Positions 56,801-64,000 of a stretch of DNA of 64,000 nucleotides are shown piece after piece. The stretch covers positions 1-64,000 of the forward strand of contig CAMBLO010000011.1 of the NCBI GenBank assembly GCA_945868505.1, in the 5' to 3' direction. The stretch comes from an uncultured Clostridia bacterium. Its GTDB lineage: Bacteria; Bacillota; Clostridia; Lachnospirales; Anaerotignaceae. The translations under genes were made by a program, and so were the position numbers. The notes beneath the pieces are model-generated. The model worked only from the letters and a program-made list of their open reading frames with translations. It was not told the origin of the DNA and did no database searches. Each line of letters opens with the position of its first letter. The stretch's first letter is position 1.

Positions 56801-57676
56801 ATGGAGGATAAGAAAAAAATGCTGCTGGCGGATTTGGCGCTGCTGTTGGCAGCGGCCTGCTGGGGCGGCGGCTTTGTGGCGGGGGATATTGCTGCGGAAA
56901 ATTTCTCGCCCTTTTTCATCATGGCTGTCCGTTTTACGGGGGCGGCTCTTTTTATGGGGCTTTTGTTCCGCCGCCATGTGAAAAACAGCACCAAGGAGGA
57001 CTGGAAAGCGGGTATGATTTTGGGGAGCCTGCTCTTTGTTGCCCAGCCTGTCCAGATCATCGCTTTGAAATATACCACTCCCTCCAAGCAAGCGTTTCTC
57101 ATTACTACTTATGTTATCATCGTGCCCTTCGTTTCCTGGGTAGTGCTACGGAAACGACCGGGGATAAAGGCTTTCGTGGCGGGGGTGCTGGCATTGGCGG
57201 GCATCGGGCTGATCTCTCTCAGCAGTTCTTTGGGGATTGAATTGGGGGATGGGCTGACCCTGCTGTTTTCTCTGCTCTATTCTTTTATCATTGTTATGAC
57301 GGGCATTTTGGCGAAGCGGGTCAATCCCCTTGCCATGTCCTTTTTTCAATATCTGACCACTGGCGTGCTTTCCATCGGGACGACCTTGCTTTTCGAGGAA
57401 AAAGCCACGGTATTTCCTGCGGCGGGCATCGGGGCACTGATCTATCTGCTGTCCATCAATACAGTGGTGGCTTATACCCTGCAGAATGTAGCCCAGCGGT
57501 ATACCTCTGATACCCATTCGGCGGTGCTGATCTCTACGGAATCGGTCATTGGGTATTTCTGCGGCGTGGTGCTGTATGGGGATCCCTTTACGCCAAGGGT
57601 ACTTGCCGGCGGGCTGATTGTTTTTTCAGCAGTGCTGCTTTCTGTGGTGGAATGGGAAAAAATTTTGAAAAAATAG
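56801..57676 (+). CDS. EamA/DMT-family transporter
   Basis: A 291-residue membrane protein with ten predicted segments in two EamA halves: LLLAAACWGGGFVAGDIAAENFSPFFIMAVRF at the start and GDGLTLLFSLLYSFIIVMTGILAKRVNPLAMSF in the second repeat; the GEPSTPRVLAG-type C-terminal motif appears as YGDPFTPRVLAGGLIV. Exports metabolites or drugs; substrate unknown. ATG 56801 with AAAGGAG is preferred over an upstream ATG. Confidence 0.88.
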   Translation: MEDKKKMLLADLALLLAAACWGGGFVAGDIAAENFSPFFIMAVRFTGAALFMGLLFRRHVKNSTKEDWKAGMILGSLLFVAQPVQIIALKYTTPSKQAFLITTYVIIVPFVSWVVLRKRPGIKAFVAGVLALAGIGLISLSSSLGIELGDGLTLLFSLLYSFIIVMTGILAKRVNPLAMSFFQYLTTGVLSIGTTLLFEEKATVFPAAGIGALIYLLSINTVVAYTLQNVAQRYTSDTHSAVLISTESVIGYFCGVVLYGDPFTPRVLAGGLIVFSAVLLSVVEWEKILKK

Positions 57677-57703
57677 TGTAACCTTTTTTCCTTGCAATCG
57701 TTT
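57677..57703 (+). promoter_or_regulatory. ECF-type promoter of the sigma factor gene
   Basis: TGTAACC (57677-57683) and CGTT (57699-57702) are spaced with 16 bases between AAC and CGT, the standard ECF promoter pattern. It lies just upstream of the sigma gene, so autoregulation is likely. Confidence 0.62.
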
Positions 57704-57729
57704 TATGAATAAAAGGAAGGGGGAAGTGT

Positions 57730-58221
57730 ATGAGAGATGATATTTTAACGGAACTATTTGAAAAATATTATCACAGAGTTTATCTCTATGCCCTTTCCCT
57801 ATGCAAAGAGAAGGCTTGGGCGGAGGATATCGCCAGTGAAGCCTTTGAAAAAGCCATGCTGACGTTGGAGGATGAAGGCAACGGCTTTCTCTACTGGCTG
57901 CTGCGGGTCTGCAAGAATCTGTTTTTGGACGAGGTGCGGAAAAATCGCCGCAGGCAGGCGGAAGAACTGACGGAGATTGCTGTGCCGGAGGATGCTCTGG
58001 CGACAGCCCTGCGGAAGGAGGAAAACCGCAGGCTGTATCACGCCATAGAGGCTCTGCCGCAGCGATATGTCGAGCTTTTGACCCTGCATTATTTTGCGGG
58101 ACTGAGCCTGAAGCAGGCGGCGGATTTCCTTGGCATCAGCTACGGAGCGGCAAAAACGGCTTTGTTCCGTGCCAGAGTGCAGCTGAAAAAACGATTGGAG
58201 GGGGATGGATATGACCTTTAA
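57730..58221 (+). CDS. ECF-type RNA polymerase sigma factor
   Basis: A 163-residue sigma-70 protein with region 2 (FEKYYHRVYLYALSLCKEKAWAEDIASEAFEKAMLTL, -10 recognition) and region 4 (ALPQRYVELLTLHYFAGLSLKQAADFLGISYGAAKTALFRARVQLKKRL, -35 recognition). It overlaps the anti-sigma gene by about 11 bases, the usual sigma/anti-sigma pair. GAAGGGGGAAG precedes the ATG. A matching ECF promoter lies 27 bases upstream. Confidence 0.93.
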   Translation: MRDDILTELFEKYYHRVYLYALSLCKEKAWAEDIASEAFEKAMLTLEDEGNGFLYWLLRVCKNLFLDEVRKNRRRQAEELTEIAVPEDALATALRKEENRRLYHAIEALPQRYVELLTLHYFAGLSLKQAADFLGISYGAAKTALFRARVQLKKRLEGDGYDL

Positions 58222-59335
58222 GGAGTTAATGGAGAACTATAAAAATGGTACGGCTACGCCTGAGGAACGAAAGCAGGTGGAGCAGGAGCTGGAGAAATAC
58301 GAAACGATCTCTCAGCATTATATGAATGAGATTCCCTTGGAGGAAGAAGAACCAGAGAAAAATGAAGCCGAATGGAAAAAAATCCGTGGAAAGCTGAAAA
58401 AACGAAATATTCTGTTGGCGGTATTTATTTTATTGGCAGTGATCATAGTTTCCTGGGGCAGCATTGCCATCAATGCGGAGCATTATTTGAGCAAGCTGTG
58501 GTACGATCCGAACGAGAATCATTTGGGTTCCGAATTTGCTACGGATCTGGAGCTTGCGCTGGAAGCGGCAACAGAATTATATATGCCGTCTGTGCGGACG
58601 GAATCTGTCATCTCGGAACGGACGGGCGTAGGGCAGTATGATCTTTCCATCCAGCAATGGGATAATTCCGAAAACGAGATTAGATATTGTTTCGGAAACG
58701 TAGAACGGAACCGGATCACGCTAAACAGAGATTTTTATCAATATGCCTCTGCGAATGCCTTTGAAAACAGTGACCCTTATAATGAGGGGATACAGACGCC
58801 GAAGGATGAAATCATGGCGAAGGTGGGGATGCTGCCGGAATATGTGCGCTGCAAAACCTATATTTCCTTTGGAAAGGATGTTTCCACGGAAACGCTGGCA
58901 GAGATTCTGGAAAAGTATGACCTCTATGCTTATTGGGCAGGGGTGCGTGTGGCAGAACAGGATAGACAGATTTATCCCCTGACAGGCTTTGACCCCAGCG
59001 GCGCAGGCTATATTAGAGCGGCTGTGGAGGAAAAATATCCCTATTATGAAATCGGTGAGCATCGGAAGGAAGATATGGGAATGGTTTTTGAAGAGCATTT
59101 CAAAAGCTTGCTGCGCCTTGCCATGGATGAGAATATTTATCCGAAGCTGAATCAGGTTGGTTTCAATGATGTGAGCGAGCATCAGGAGTATCTGGATTAT
59201 GTGGAAGAAAATGGTGTAAAAACCTATGGTTTTGTGGCTTTCCTGACAAGGGAGCAGATCGCACAGCTTGCGACAGAGGAGGTCATCAGCGGTTTTTATA
59301 TTGATGATTTGCAATTGGAAATCCCTTGGGAATAA
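58211..59335 (+). CDS. Membrane anti-sigma factor
   Basis: A 374-residue protein: N-terminal cytoplasmic segment MTFKELMENYKNGTATPEERKQVEQELEKYE typical of sigma-factor-regulator N domains, one membrane helix (ILLAVFILLAVIIVSWGSIAI, ~residues 64-84), and an extracytoplasmic regulator C domain. It should hold the ECF sigma inactive until an envelope signal is sensed. ATG 58211 has better spacing from GGAGGGGG than ATG 58205. Confidence 0.88.
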   Translation: MTFKELMENYKNGTATPEERKQVEQELEKYETISQHYMNEIPLEEEEPEKNEAEWKKIRGKLKKRNILLAVFILLAVIIVSWGSIAINAEHYLSKLWYDPNENHLGSEFATDLELALEAATELYMPSVRTESVISERTGVGQYDLSIQQWDNSENEIRYCFGNVERNRITLNRDFYQYASANAFENSDPYNEGIQTPKDEIMAKVGMLPEYVRCKTYISFGKDVSTETLAEILEKYDLYAYWAGVRVAEQDRQIYPLTGFDPSGAGYIRAAVEEKYPYYEIGEHRKEDMGMVFEEHFKSLLRLAMDENIYPKLNQVGFNDVSEHQEYLDYVEENGVKTYGFVAFLTREQIAQLATEEVISGFYIDDLQLEIPWE

Positions 59336-59341
59336 ACATAG

Positions 59342-59386
59342 AAAAAGACCTATTTCTCTTATGATTTTTGAGAAATAGGTCTTTTT
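59342..59386 (+). terminator. Terminator of the sigma/anti-sigma operon
   Basis: AAAAAGACCTATTTCTC and GAGAAATAGGTCTTTTT form a perfect 17-bp stem. Confidence 0.9.
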
Positions 59387-59390
59387 ATTT

Positions 59391-59455
59391 GCCCTTGCAA
59401 ATCAGGGTGCAGGGAAATGATTTCCCTGCCGTGGGTTTGGGAGTGGAACTCCCAA
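59391..59455. repeat. Mosaic stem-loop repeat after asnB
   Basis: GCAGGGAAATGATTTCCCTGC and TTGGGAGTGGAACTCCCAA lie in tandem just after the asnB stop, in the style of the arg-operon repeats. Confidence 0.62.
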
Positions 59456-61282
59456 TTACGCAGCTTCAAAGAACTGCTTGTGCCATACCAGGAACATATA
59501 AACCGTCCAGATCTTGCGGCTGTTGTCCGCCTTGCCGGCCTTATGCTCGTCCAGATATTTCATAATTTCGTCCACCTTGAAGAATTCCTCTGCCGCAGGG
59601 CTGTGGAAGGCTTCCTTCACGATGTTGTAATACTTGTCCTCTTTCAGCCACACACGGATAGGCACGGGGAAGCCCAGCTTCTTCTTTTCCGCCACCATAT
59701 CGGGCAGATAGCGGTGGGCAGCCTGCCGCATGGCATATTTCGTATTTTCCTTGTTTACCTTGTATTCCGTAGGCACTTTTCTTGCTACATCGAATACCAC
59801 TCTATCCAAGAAGGGTACCCGCACCTCTAAAGAGTGGGCCATGCTCATTTTATCCGCCTTCAGCAGAATATCGCCAATGAGCCAGAAATGGATGTCGATA
59901 TACTGCATTTTTGTCACATCGTCCAAATCCTTCACCTTATCATAGAAGGACTTCGTCAGCTCCATGTGGTTGTATTTGCCTGTGGGGTTTTTCAGGATGC
60001 GTTCCCGTTCTTCTTCATTCAGCATAAAGGCATTCCCGATGAAACGTTCCTGCAAATCCTTGCTGCCGCGGATGAGGTAGTTTTTCCCCTTCATTTTCGG
60101 CAGTTTTTTCGCCACTGCGCCCAAGCCCTTACGGACGGGACGGGGCAGGCGGGTCAGGGGCAGCAGGTCATGGGGCTCCCGATAGATATTGTAGCCGCCG
60201 AAAAGCTCATCGGCACCCTCGCCGCTCATGCAGGTTTTCACATACTGTGCCGCTGTGCCTGTCACGAAATACAATGCGATGGCGGAGGGGTCAGCCAAAG
60301 GCTCGTCCATGTGATACTGCACGCTGGGGATGGAATCCCAATATTCCTGTTCGGAGATCAGCTTACTGTAGTTTTTAATCTGAATTTTTTCGGAAAGAGC
60401 CTTAGCATAGTCAATCTCGTTATATTTTGCATAATCGAAGCCCACGGTGAAGGTCTTGTCCCCATGGAAGCAGGCAGCCACATAGGAGCTGTCTACGCCG
60501 CTGGAAAGGAAAGAACCAACCTCAACGTCGGCGATTTTATGAGCCTGAATGGAATCCTGCATGGCTGCATCGATTTCTTCCACATACTGTTCCAGAGATT
60601 TGCTGTGGTCGGGCTCGAACACAGGCTCCCAATAGCGTTTGATGTCCATTTTGCCATCCTTGAAGGTGAAGCAATGAGCGGGCATCAGCTTGAAAATGCC
60701 TTTGAAGAAGGTTTCCTCCAAAACGCTGTACTGGAAGGTCAGGTAATTTTCTAAAGCAACGGGGTTTACCTCTTTTTTCACATGGGGATGCTCCAAAATA
60801 CTCTTGATTTCAGAGCCATAGATCAGGTTACCGTTGGCGATGGTATAGTAAAAGGGCTTGATGCCGAAAAAGTCTCTGGCGCCGAACATGGACTGGTTTT
60901 TCTTATCCCAGATCACAAAGGCAAACATCCCTCTGAGCCGCTGCAGGATATCTTCGCCCCATTCCTCGTAGCCGTGGAGGAGGACTTCCGTATCCGCACG
61001 GCTGCTCATGACATGACCTTTGGCTTCCAGTTCTTCCCTGATCTCCCGATGGTTGTAAATTTCACCGTTGAAGGTGATGACCATATCTTTTGTTTCGTTA
61101 TAGATAGGCTGATGACCACCCTCCAAGTCCACAAAACTCAGCCGGCGGAAGCCCATGGCAATGCCTTCGTCGATATGGGAACCGCCGCTGTCGGGACCAC
61201 GGTGGATGATCTTATTTTTCATGTTTTCCAATATTTCCTCGGGCGTTGCAATCTGCCCGGTAAAGCCGCAAAAGCCGCACAT
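59456..61282 (-). CDS. asnB: Asparagine synthase (glutamine-hydrolysing)
   Basis: A 608-residue enzyme making asparagine from aspartate, glutamine and ATP. Cys2 is the glutaminase nucleophile (MCGFCGFTG); RRLSFVDLEGGHQPIYNETKDMVITFNGEIYN is the glutaminase core; the ATP pyrophosphatase motif SSGVDSS is at 260-266; GEGADELFGGY and DKMSMAHSLEVRVPFLD follow. Full length. GAGGAGG precedes the ATG. It is 78 bases after malQ on the same strand and may be co-transcribed. Confidence 0.95.
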   Translation of the reverse strand: MCGFCGFTGQIATPEEILENMKNKIIHRGPDSGGSHIDEGIAMGFRRLSFVDLEGGHQPIYNETKDMVITFNGEIYNHREIREELEAKGHVMSSRADTEVLLHGYEEWGEDILQRLRGMFAFVIWDKKNQSMFGARDFFGIKPFYYTIANGNLIYGSEIKSILEHPHVKKEVNPVALENYLTFQYSVLEETFFKGIFKLMPAHCFTFKDGKMDIKRYWEPVFEPDHSKSLEQYVEEIDAAMQDSIQAHKIADVEVGSFLSSGVDSSYVAACFHGDKTFTVGFDYAKYNEIDYAKALSEKIQIKNYSKLISEQEYWDSIPSVQYHMDEPLADPSAIALYFVTGTAAQYVKTCMSGEGADELFGGYNIYREPHDLLPLTRLPRPVRKGLGAVAKKLPKMKGKNYLIRGSKDLQERFIGNAFMLNEEERERILKNPTGKYNHMELTKSFYDKVKDLDDVTKMQYIDIHFWLIGDILLKADKMSMAHSLEVRVPFLDRVVFDVARKVPTEYKVNKENTKYAMRQAAHRYLPDMVAEKKKLGFPVPIRVWLKEDKYYNIVKEAFHSPAAEEFFKVDEIMKYLDEHKAGKADNSRKIWTVYMFLVWHKQFFEAA

Positions 61283-61360
61283 ATCTTTTTCCTCCTCAAA
61301 GAGTCTATTTTCGTATCAATCTACATCTTCACTCTAGCACAAAGGGTGGGGAAAAGCAAC

Positions 61361-62971
61361 TTACTCCGCGGATTCCTCTGCTGTTTTCGCTTCGTTTCTG
61401 CCGAAAAGGTCGGAAAGGTATTTCAGGCCATCGGTGAAGCCATCCCACCACCAGTCGAAGGAGAAGGTGAAACCCCAGTTGCCCGCGGAGGTGCCGGGGA
61501 TATTCATACGATGCTCCGTACCCAGATTCATGACATCCTGCAAAGGCACGATGACCGTATCAGCGGCGGAGGAGAAGGCCAGACGAATCAAGTCCCAAGC
61601 CACATTCTGCCCGTCCACGTTCATATAGCGGCGGAAATGGTCTTTTTCCGCTTCGGGGGCTGCTTCGTACCAGCCGCGGCAGGTATCGTTATCATGGGTG
61701 CCTGTATAGACGACAGTATTTTTTTCATAGCTGTGGGGCAGGTAAGCGTTGTTTTTATCCTGCCCGAAGGCGAATTGCAAAATACGCATACCGGGGAAGC
61801 CTGCGGCATCTCTCAGAGCCACAACCTCATTGGTGATGATGCCCAAATCCTCTGCAATCAGGGGCAGCTTGCCCAGTTTTTCCTCCAACCGCTGGAAGAA
61901 TTTCAGGCCGGGCGCCTTCACCCAGTTGCCGCCACGGGCATCCTCTGCACCGAAGGGCACTTCCCAGTAGGCTTCAAAGCCACGGAAATGGTCGATGCGG
62001 AGGATATTCACATCCCCCAGTGTTTTCTGGATACGGGAAGTCCACCAAGCGAAATCTGTTTTTTCATGCTGCTTCCAGTCGTAAAGAGGGTTGCCCCAAA
62101 GCTGGCCTGTTTCGCTGAAATAATCGGGGGGCACACCTGCTACGCAGGTGGGGAAGCCCTTGCTGTCCAGACGGAACAATTTTTGGTTTGCCCAAACATC
62201 GGCACTGTCGTAGGCCACAAAGATGGGCGCATCCCCGATGATGGAGATGCCCTTTTCGTTGGCGTAAGCCTTCACAGCCTGCCACTGCTTCTGGAAGATA
62301 TACTGCAGGAAGGTTTCCTTTTCAATGGCATCTGCCAATTCCTTTCTCCATTTTTTTAGGGAGGCAGGATTGCGTTTTTTCAGCCCTCTGGGGAAGGAAT
62401 TCCAGTTGGCACCGATATAGTAGTCCTTCAACTGTTTTTCTGTCAGTTCCAGACCTTCACATTCTGCCGCGAAAGCATCGAAATTCTCTGTGGTTTCCTC
62501 TGCGGCACGTTCTGCACGGAAATGGTTTTTCAGTGCCACGAACAGCACATAATCCTCCAGCCAGAAGGCATTTTTTTCGCAAAATTCTGCGTAATCCTCG
62601 GGTTTTTCTGCTGCCTTAAAATTCTGGAAAGCTTTTTCCAGCAGGGGCAGCTTGGCATCGGATGCCTTTTTGTAATCTACTCTTGCAGAGGGCTCTACCC
62701 TAGAACCGTCTAAATCTTCCTCTGTCAGCAGACCGTCCTTCGCCAGTTCCTCCAAGCTGATGAGGAGGGGATTGCCCGCAAAGGCGGAGCAGCTTGCATA
62801 AGGGGAGCCGCCGTCATCGGTGGGCACCAAGGGCAAAATCTGCCACAAAGTCTGGTTGGCCTCTGCCAGTTTATCCACGAAGGTATATGCCGCCTGCCCC
62901 AAATCGCCGATGCCGAAGGCAGAGGGCAGAGAGGTGGGGTGCAGCAGGATACCGCTTCTTCTTTTTGCCAT
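61361..62971 (-). CDS. malQ: 4-alpha-glucanotransferase
   Basis: A 536-residue GH77 amylomaltase that rearranges alpha-1,4-glucans. Markers: RRSGILLHPTSLPSAFGIGDLG, LPLVPTDDGGSPYASCSAFAGNPLLIS, the catalytic Asp region NILRIDHFRGFEAYWEVPFG, PLIAEDLGIITNEVVALR and VYTGTHDNDTCRGWY. A C-terminal tail after FSFDWWWDG is short. AAAGGAGTG precedes the ATG. With phosphoglucomutase it fits maltodextrin/glycogen use. Confidence 0.95.
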   Translation of the reverse strand: MAKRRSGILLHPTSLPSAFGIGDLGQAAYTFVDKLAEANQTLWQILPLVPTDDGGSPYASCSAFAGNPLLISLEELAKDGLLTEEDLDGSRVEPSARVDYKKASDAKLPLLEKAFQNFKAAEKPEDYAEFCEKNAFWLEDYVLFVALKNHFRAERAAEETTENFDAFAAECEGLELTEKQLKDYYIGANWNSFPRGLKKRNPASLKKWRKELADAIEKETFLQYIFQKQWQAVKAYANEKGISIIGDAPIFVAYDSADVWANQKLFRLDSKGFPTCVAGVPPDYFSETGQLWGNPLYDWKQHEKTDFAWWTSRIQKTLGDVNILRIDHFRGFEAYWEVPFGAEDARGGNWVKAPGLKFFQRLEEKLGKLPLIAEDLGIITNEVVALRDAAGFPGMRILQFAFGQDKNNAYLPHSYEKNTVVYTGTHDNDTCRGWYEAAPEAEKDHFRRYMNVDGQNVAWDLIRLAFSSAADTVIVPLQDVMNLGTEHRMNIPGTSAGNWGFTFSFDWWWDGFTDGLKYLSDLFGRNEAKTAEESAE

Positions 62972-63096
62972 AAAGTTACACTCCTTTTATAAAAAACAAA
63001 TTTTTGAAAAATTGCTGATTTCATTTCAAATGATTATCCGAACCTTTATTATAGCAATATTTTCATTCTTTCACAAGGTTTGGGGGGATTTGTCAA

Positions 63097-63136
63097 TAAA
63101 AAAGGCCTTGGAAAATAGTATTCCAAGGTCTTTTTG
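63097..63136. terminator. Bidirectional terminator between malQ and the PAP2-like gene
   Basis: AAAAAGGCCTTGGAA and TTCCAAGGTCTTTTT around AATAGTA. Confidence 0.82.
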
Positions 63137-63165
63137 CCTTTATCCGATGTGACAATGCCCAAGCT

Positions 63166-63741
63166 TTACATAAAAATCATTTTCAAAAGCAGCATTGGAA
63201 AAATCGGCACGATACTTCCGCCAATCAACTGCGAAAGCGTATGTCTCTTGGTTTTGATGCTTGACAGATATACCAATAGGGTAATCAAAACACCGATGGC
63301 AGCCGGTGTGTATAAGCCGAAAGAAGCGAATAGTATAATCGGTGCCGCTACGCCGCAGGCATGACCGCTTGCTTTTTTATGAAAGCAAAGGTTTATCACA
63401 AATATCAACAATCCGGACAAAAGATATTCCAGATATACCGCCAACATATAGGCTGGAGCATGGAAGAGAAGGCCAACGGTGATACCCAATAGATAGCCGA
63501 CCACAGCAAAAATCATAGCAAGGGTTCTTTGTCCCTCGCGGCCTTGCTTTTGATATTTGGGAATGTGTTTTTGCATGGGATATGCAAGGAGCGGAAAGAA
63601 GGTTAAAAACAGCACACCCTGAAAATAGACCGACGGAGGGGCAAACTGCTCCAAACCGGAAAGGTGCAGGGTCGTTAATAGGGCGAAAGCCAAGATTGGT
63701 GCAACTGTTATTTTTCTAATGACAAAATAAATCTGTTTCAT
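63166..63741 (-). CDS. PAP2-like membrane protein
   Basis: A 191-residue protein with about five hydrophobic segments. KKASGHACGVAAPI resembles the SGH motif of PAP2 phosphatases, and SSIKTKRHTLSQLIGGS is placed like their third motif with its His. The first motif and the Arg/Asp of the third are not clear, so catalytic activity is uncertain. It is divergent from a TetR-like regulator whose operator region lies between. Confidence 0.6.
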   Translation of the reverse strand: MKQIYFVIRKITVAPILAFALLTTLHLSGLEQFAPPSVYFQGVLFLTFFPLLAYPMQKHIPKYQKQGREGQRTLAMIFAVVGYLLGITVGLLFHAPAYMLAVYLEYLLSGLLIFVINLCFHKKASGHACGVAAPIILFASFGLYTPAAIGVLITLLVYLSSIKTKRHTLSQLIGGSIVPIFPMLLLKMIFM

Positions 63742-63811
63742 TTCGTTTACCTGCCTATATCAAATTATTGCCCTTGAAAAAGGGATTGCTTTTGTCATTT
63801 GCATGGGCACG

Positions 63812-63863
63812 TTGACAAAAAAATAATTTTTTCAGTACAATAATGTGAGATAACTGTATCACA
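63812..63863 (+). promoter_or_regulatory. Promoter and operator of the TetR-like gene
   Basis: TTGACA-N18-TACAAT (63812-63841) followed by TGTGA (63844-63848) and TCACA (63859-63863), an inverted repeat with 10 bases between, at the start site. Suits a TetR-type dimer; may also act on the divergent membrane-protein gene. Confidence 0.58.
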
Positions 63864-63938
63864 TTCTCTTTGCTGCGGCAACGAAGCAACCTGATACAAA
63901 AAAACGGAAATCATATCATATCTGCAAAAGGAGAAGCT

Positions 63939-64000
63939 ATGGATGAACGAAAAGAAGCAAATTTGCGTGTGAAAAACAGCATCACACAAACGGTATTGCT
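63939..64000 (+). CDS. TetR-like transcriptional regulator, 5' end (partial)
   Basis: Only the first 20 codons are inside the window, after AAAAGGAGAAG. They read MDERKEANLRVKNSITQTVL, the usual start of a TetR-family regulator (charged lead, then ITQTVL helix 1). The identification is tentative because the HTH is outside. Confidence 0.5.
   Translation, partial: MDERKEANLRVKNSITQTVL

Noticed and set aside
54910..57102. Minus-strand open frame of 730 codons opposite phosphoglucomutase
   Set aside because: Covers pgcA, a terminator and part of the EamA gene in reverse; no domain and no start signal.
60782..62359. Plus-strand open frame opposite asnB-malQ
   Set aside because: Spans two confirmed genes on the other strand; low-similarity shadow.
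61361..62971. malQ as part of a maltose transport operon
   Set aside because: No transporter, phosphorylase or LacI-type regulator adjoins; the neighbour is asnB.

Overview
The window looks like the chromosome of a strictly anaerobic, spore-forming Gram-positive bacterium of the Clostridia, probably Lachnospirales. The evidence is the SpoIIID and CotS-like sporulation proteins, Rex, desulfoferrodoxin, two rubrerythrins and a flavodiiron oxygen reductase, TTG/GTG starts with strong AGGAGG sites, and riboswitch classes typical of Firmicutes. An Anaerotignum-like genus is only a guess. No prophage, CRISPR array or intact insertion sequence was seen.

Layout. 1-340: 3' end of a 5S rRNA followed by tRNA-Val and tRNA-Lys. 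570-4900: AraC-type regulator, secreted alkylsulfatase-like metallo-beta-lactamase, SpoIIID, Crp/Fnr regulator. 5070-9600: oxygen and redox defence block (superoxide reductase, flavodiiron protein, nitroreductase, rubredoxin, rubrerythrin), with a Fur/PerR-like box at the rubrerythrin promoter. 9690-15600: arginine operon argC-J-B-D-F on the minus strand with ArgR-type boxes at its promoter and stem-loop repeats in its gaps. 15860-17955: lysine riboswitch and an NhaC-type transporter (LysW). 17959-22750: a SLOG-family gene remnant, a ribbon-helix-helix regulator, an anion permease, an XRE-cupin/endonuclease IV/alkyltransferase operon, a tiny membrane peptide and two XRE regulators.

22880-30120: purine nucleoside phosphorylase, second rubrerythrin, a CofE-like ligase behind a structured leader containing an attenuator, a DUF6809/XRE pair, a THF riboswitch controlling the folate ECF S component, and a two-gene SUF-type Fe-S assembly operon. 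30130-39980: signal peptidase, small redox and zinc-ribbon proteins, an HxlR regulator with recurring operator-like sites, an aldolase, an ABC-F protein, Rex, LysE and MATE transporters, and two paralogous type I toxin/antisense-RNA loci. 39980-45080: complete branched-chain amino acid ABC transporter (livKHMGF). 45300-50650: thyA-folA, an XRE/Cys-rich ORF pair flanked by inverted repeat copies, cca and an aldo-keto reductase. 50670-52230: FMN riboswitch with the riboflavin S component, and tRNA-Lys(CTT). 52280-64000: CotS-like protein, PEGA membrane protein, phosphoglucomutase, EamA transporter, an ECF sigma/anti-sigma pair with a matching ECF-type promoter, asnB-malQ, a PAP2-like membrane protein and the start of a TetR-like regulator.

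Together the region serves amino-acid supply (Arg, Lys, Asn, branched-chain) and folate/flavin supply under riboswitch or repressor control, with a large investment in detoxifying oxygen species. The most interesting non-coding structures are the type I toxin/antisense pairs, the leader upstream of the CofE-like gene, the HxlR-site set, and the mosaic palindromic repeats between operon genes.
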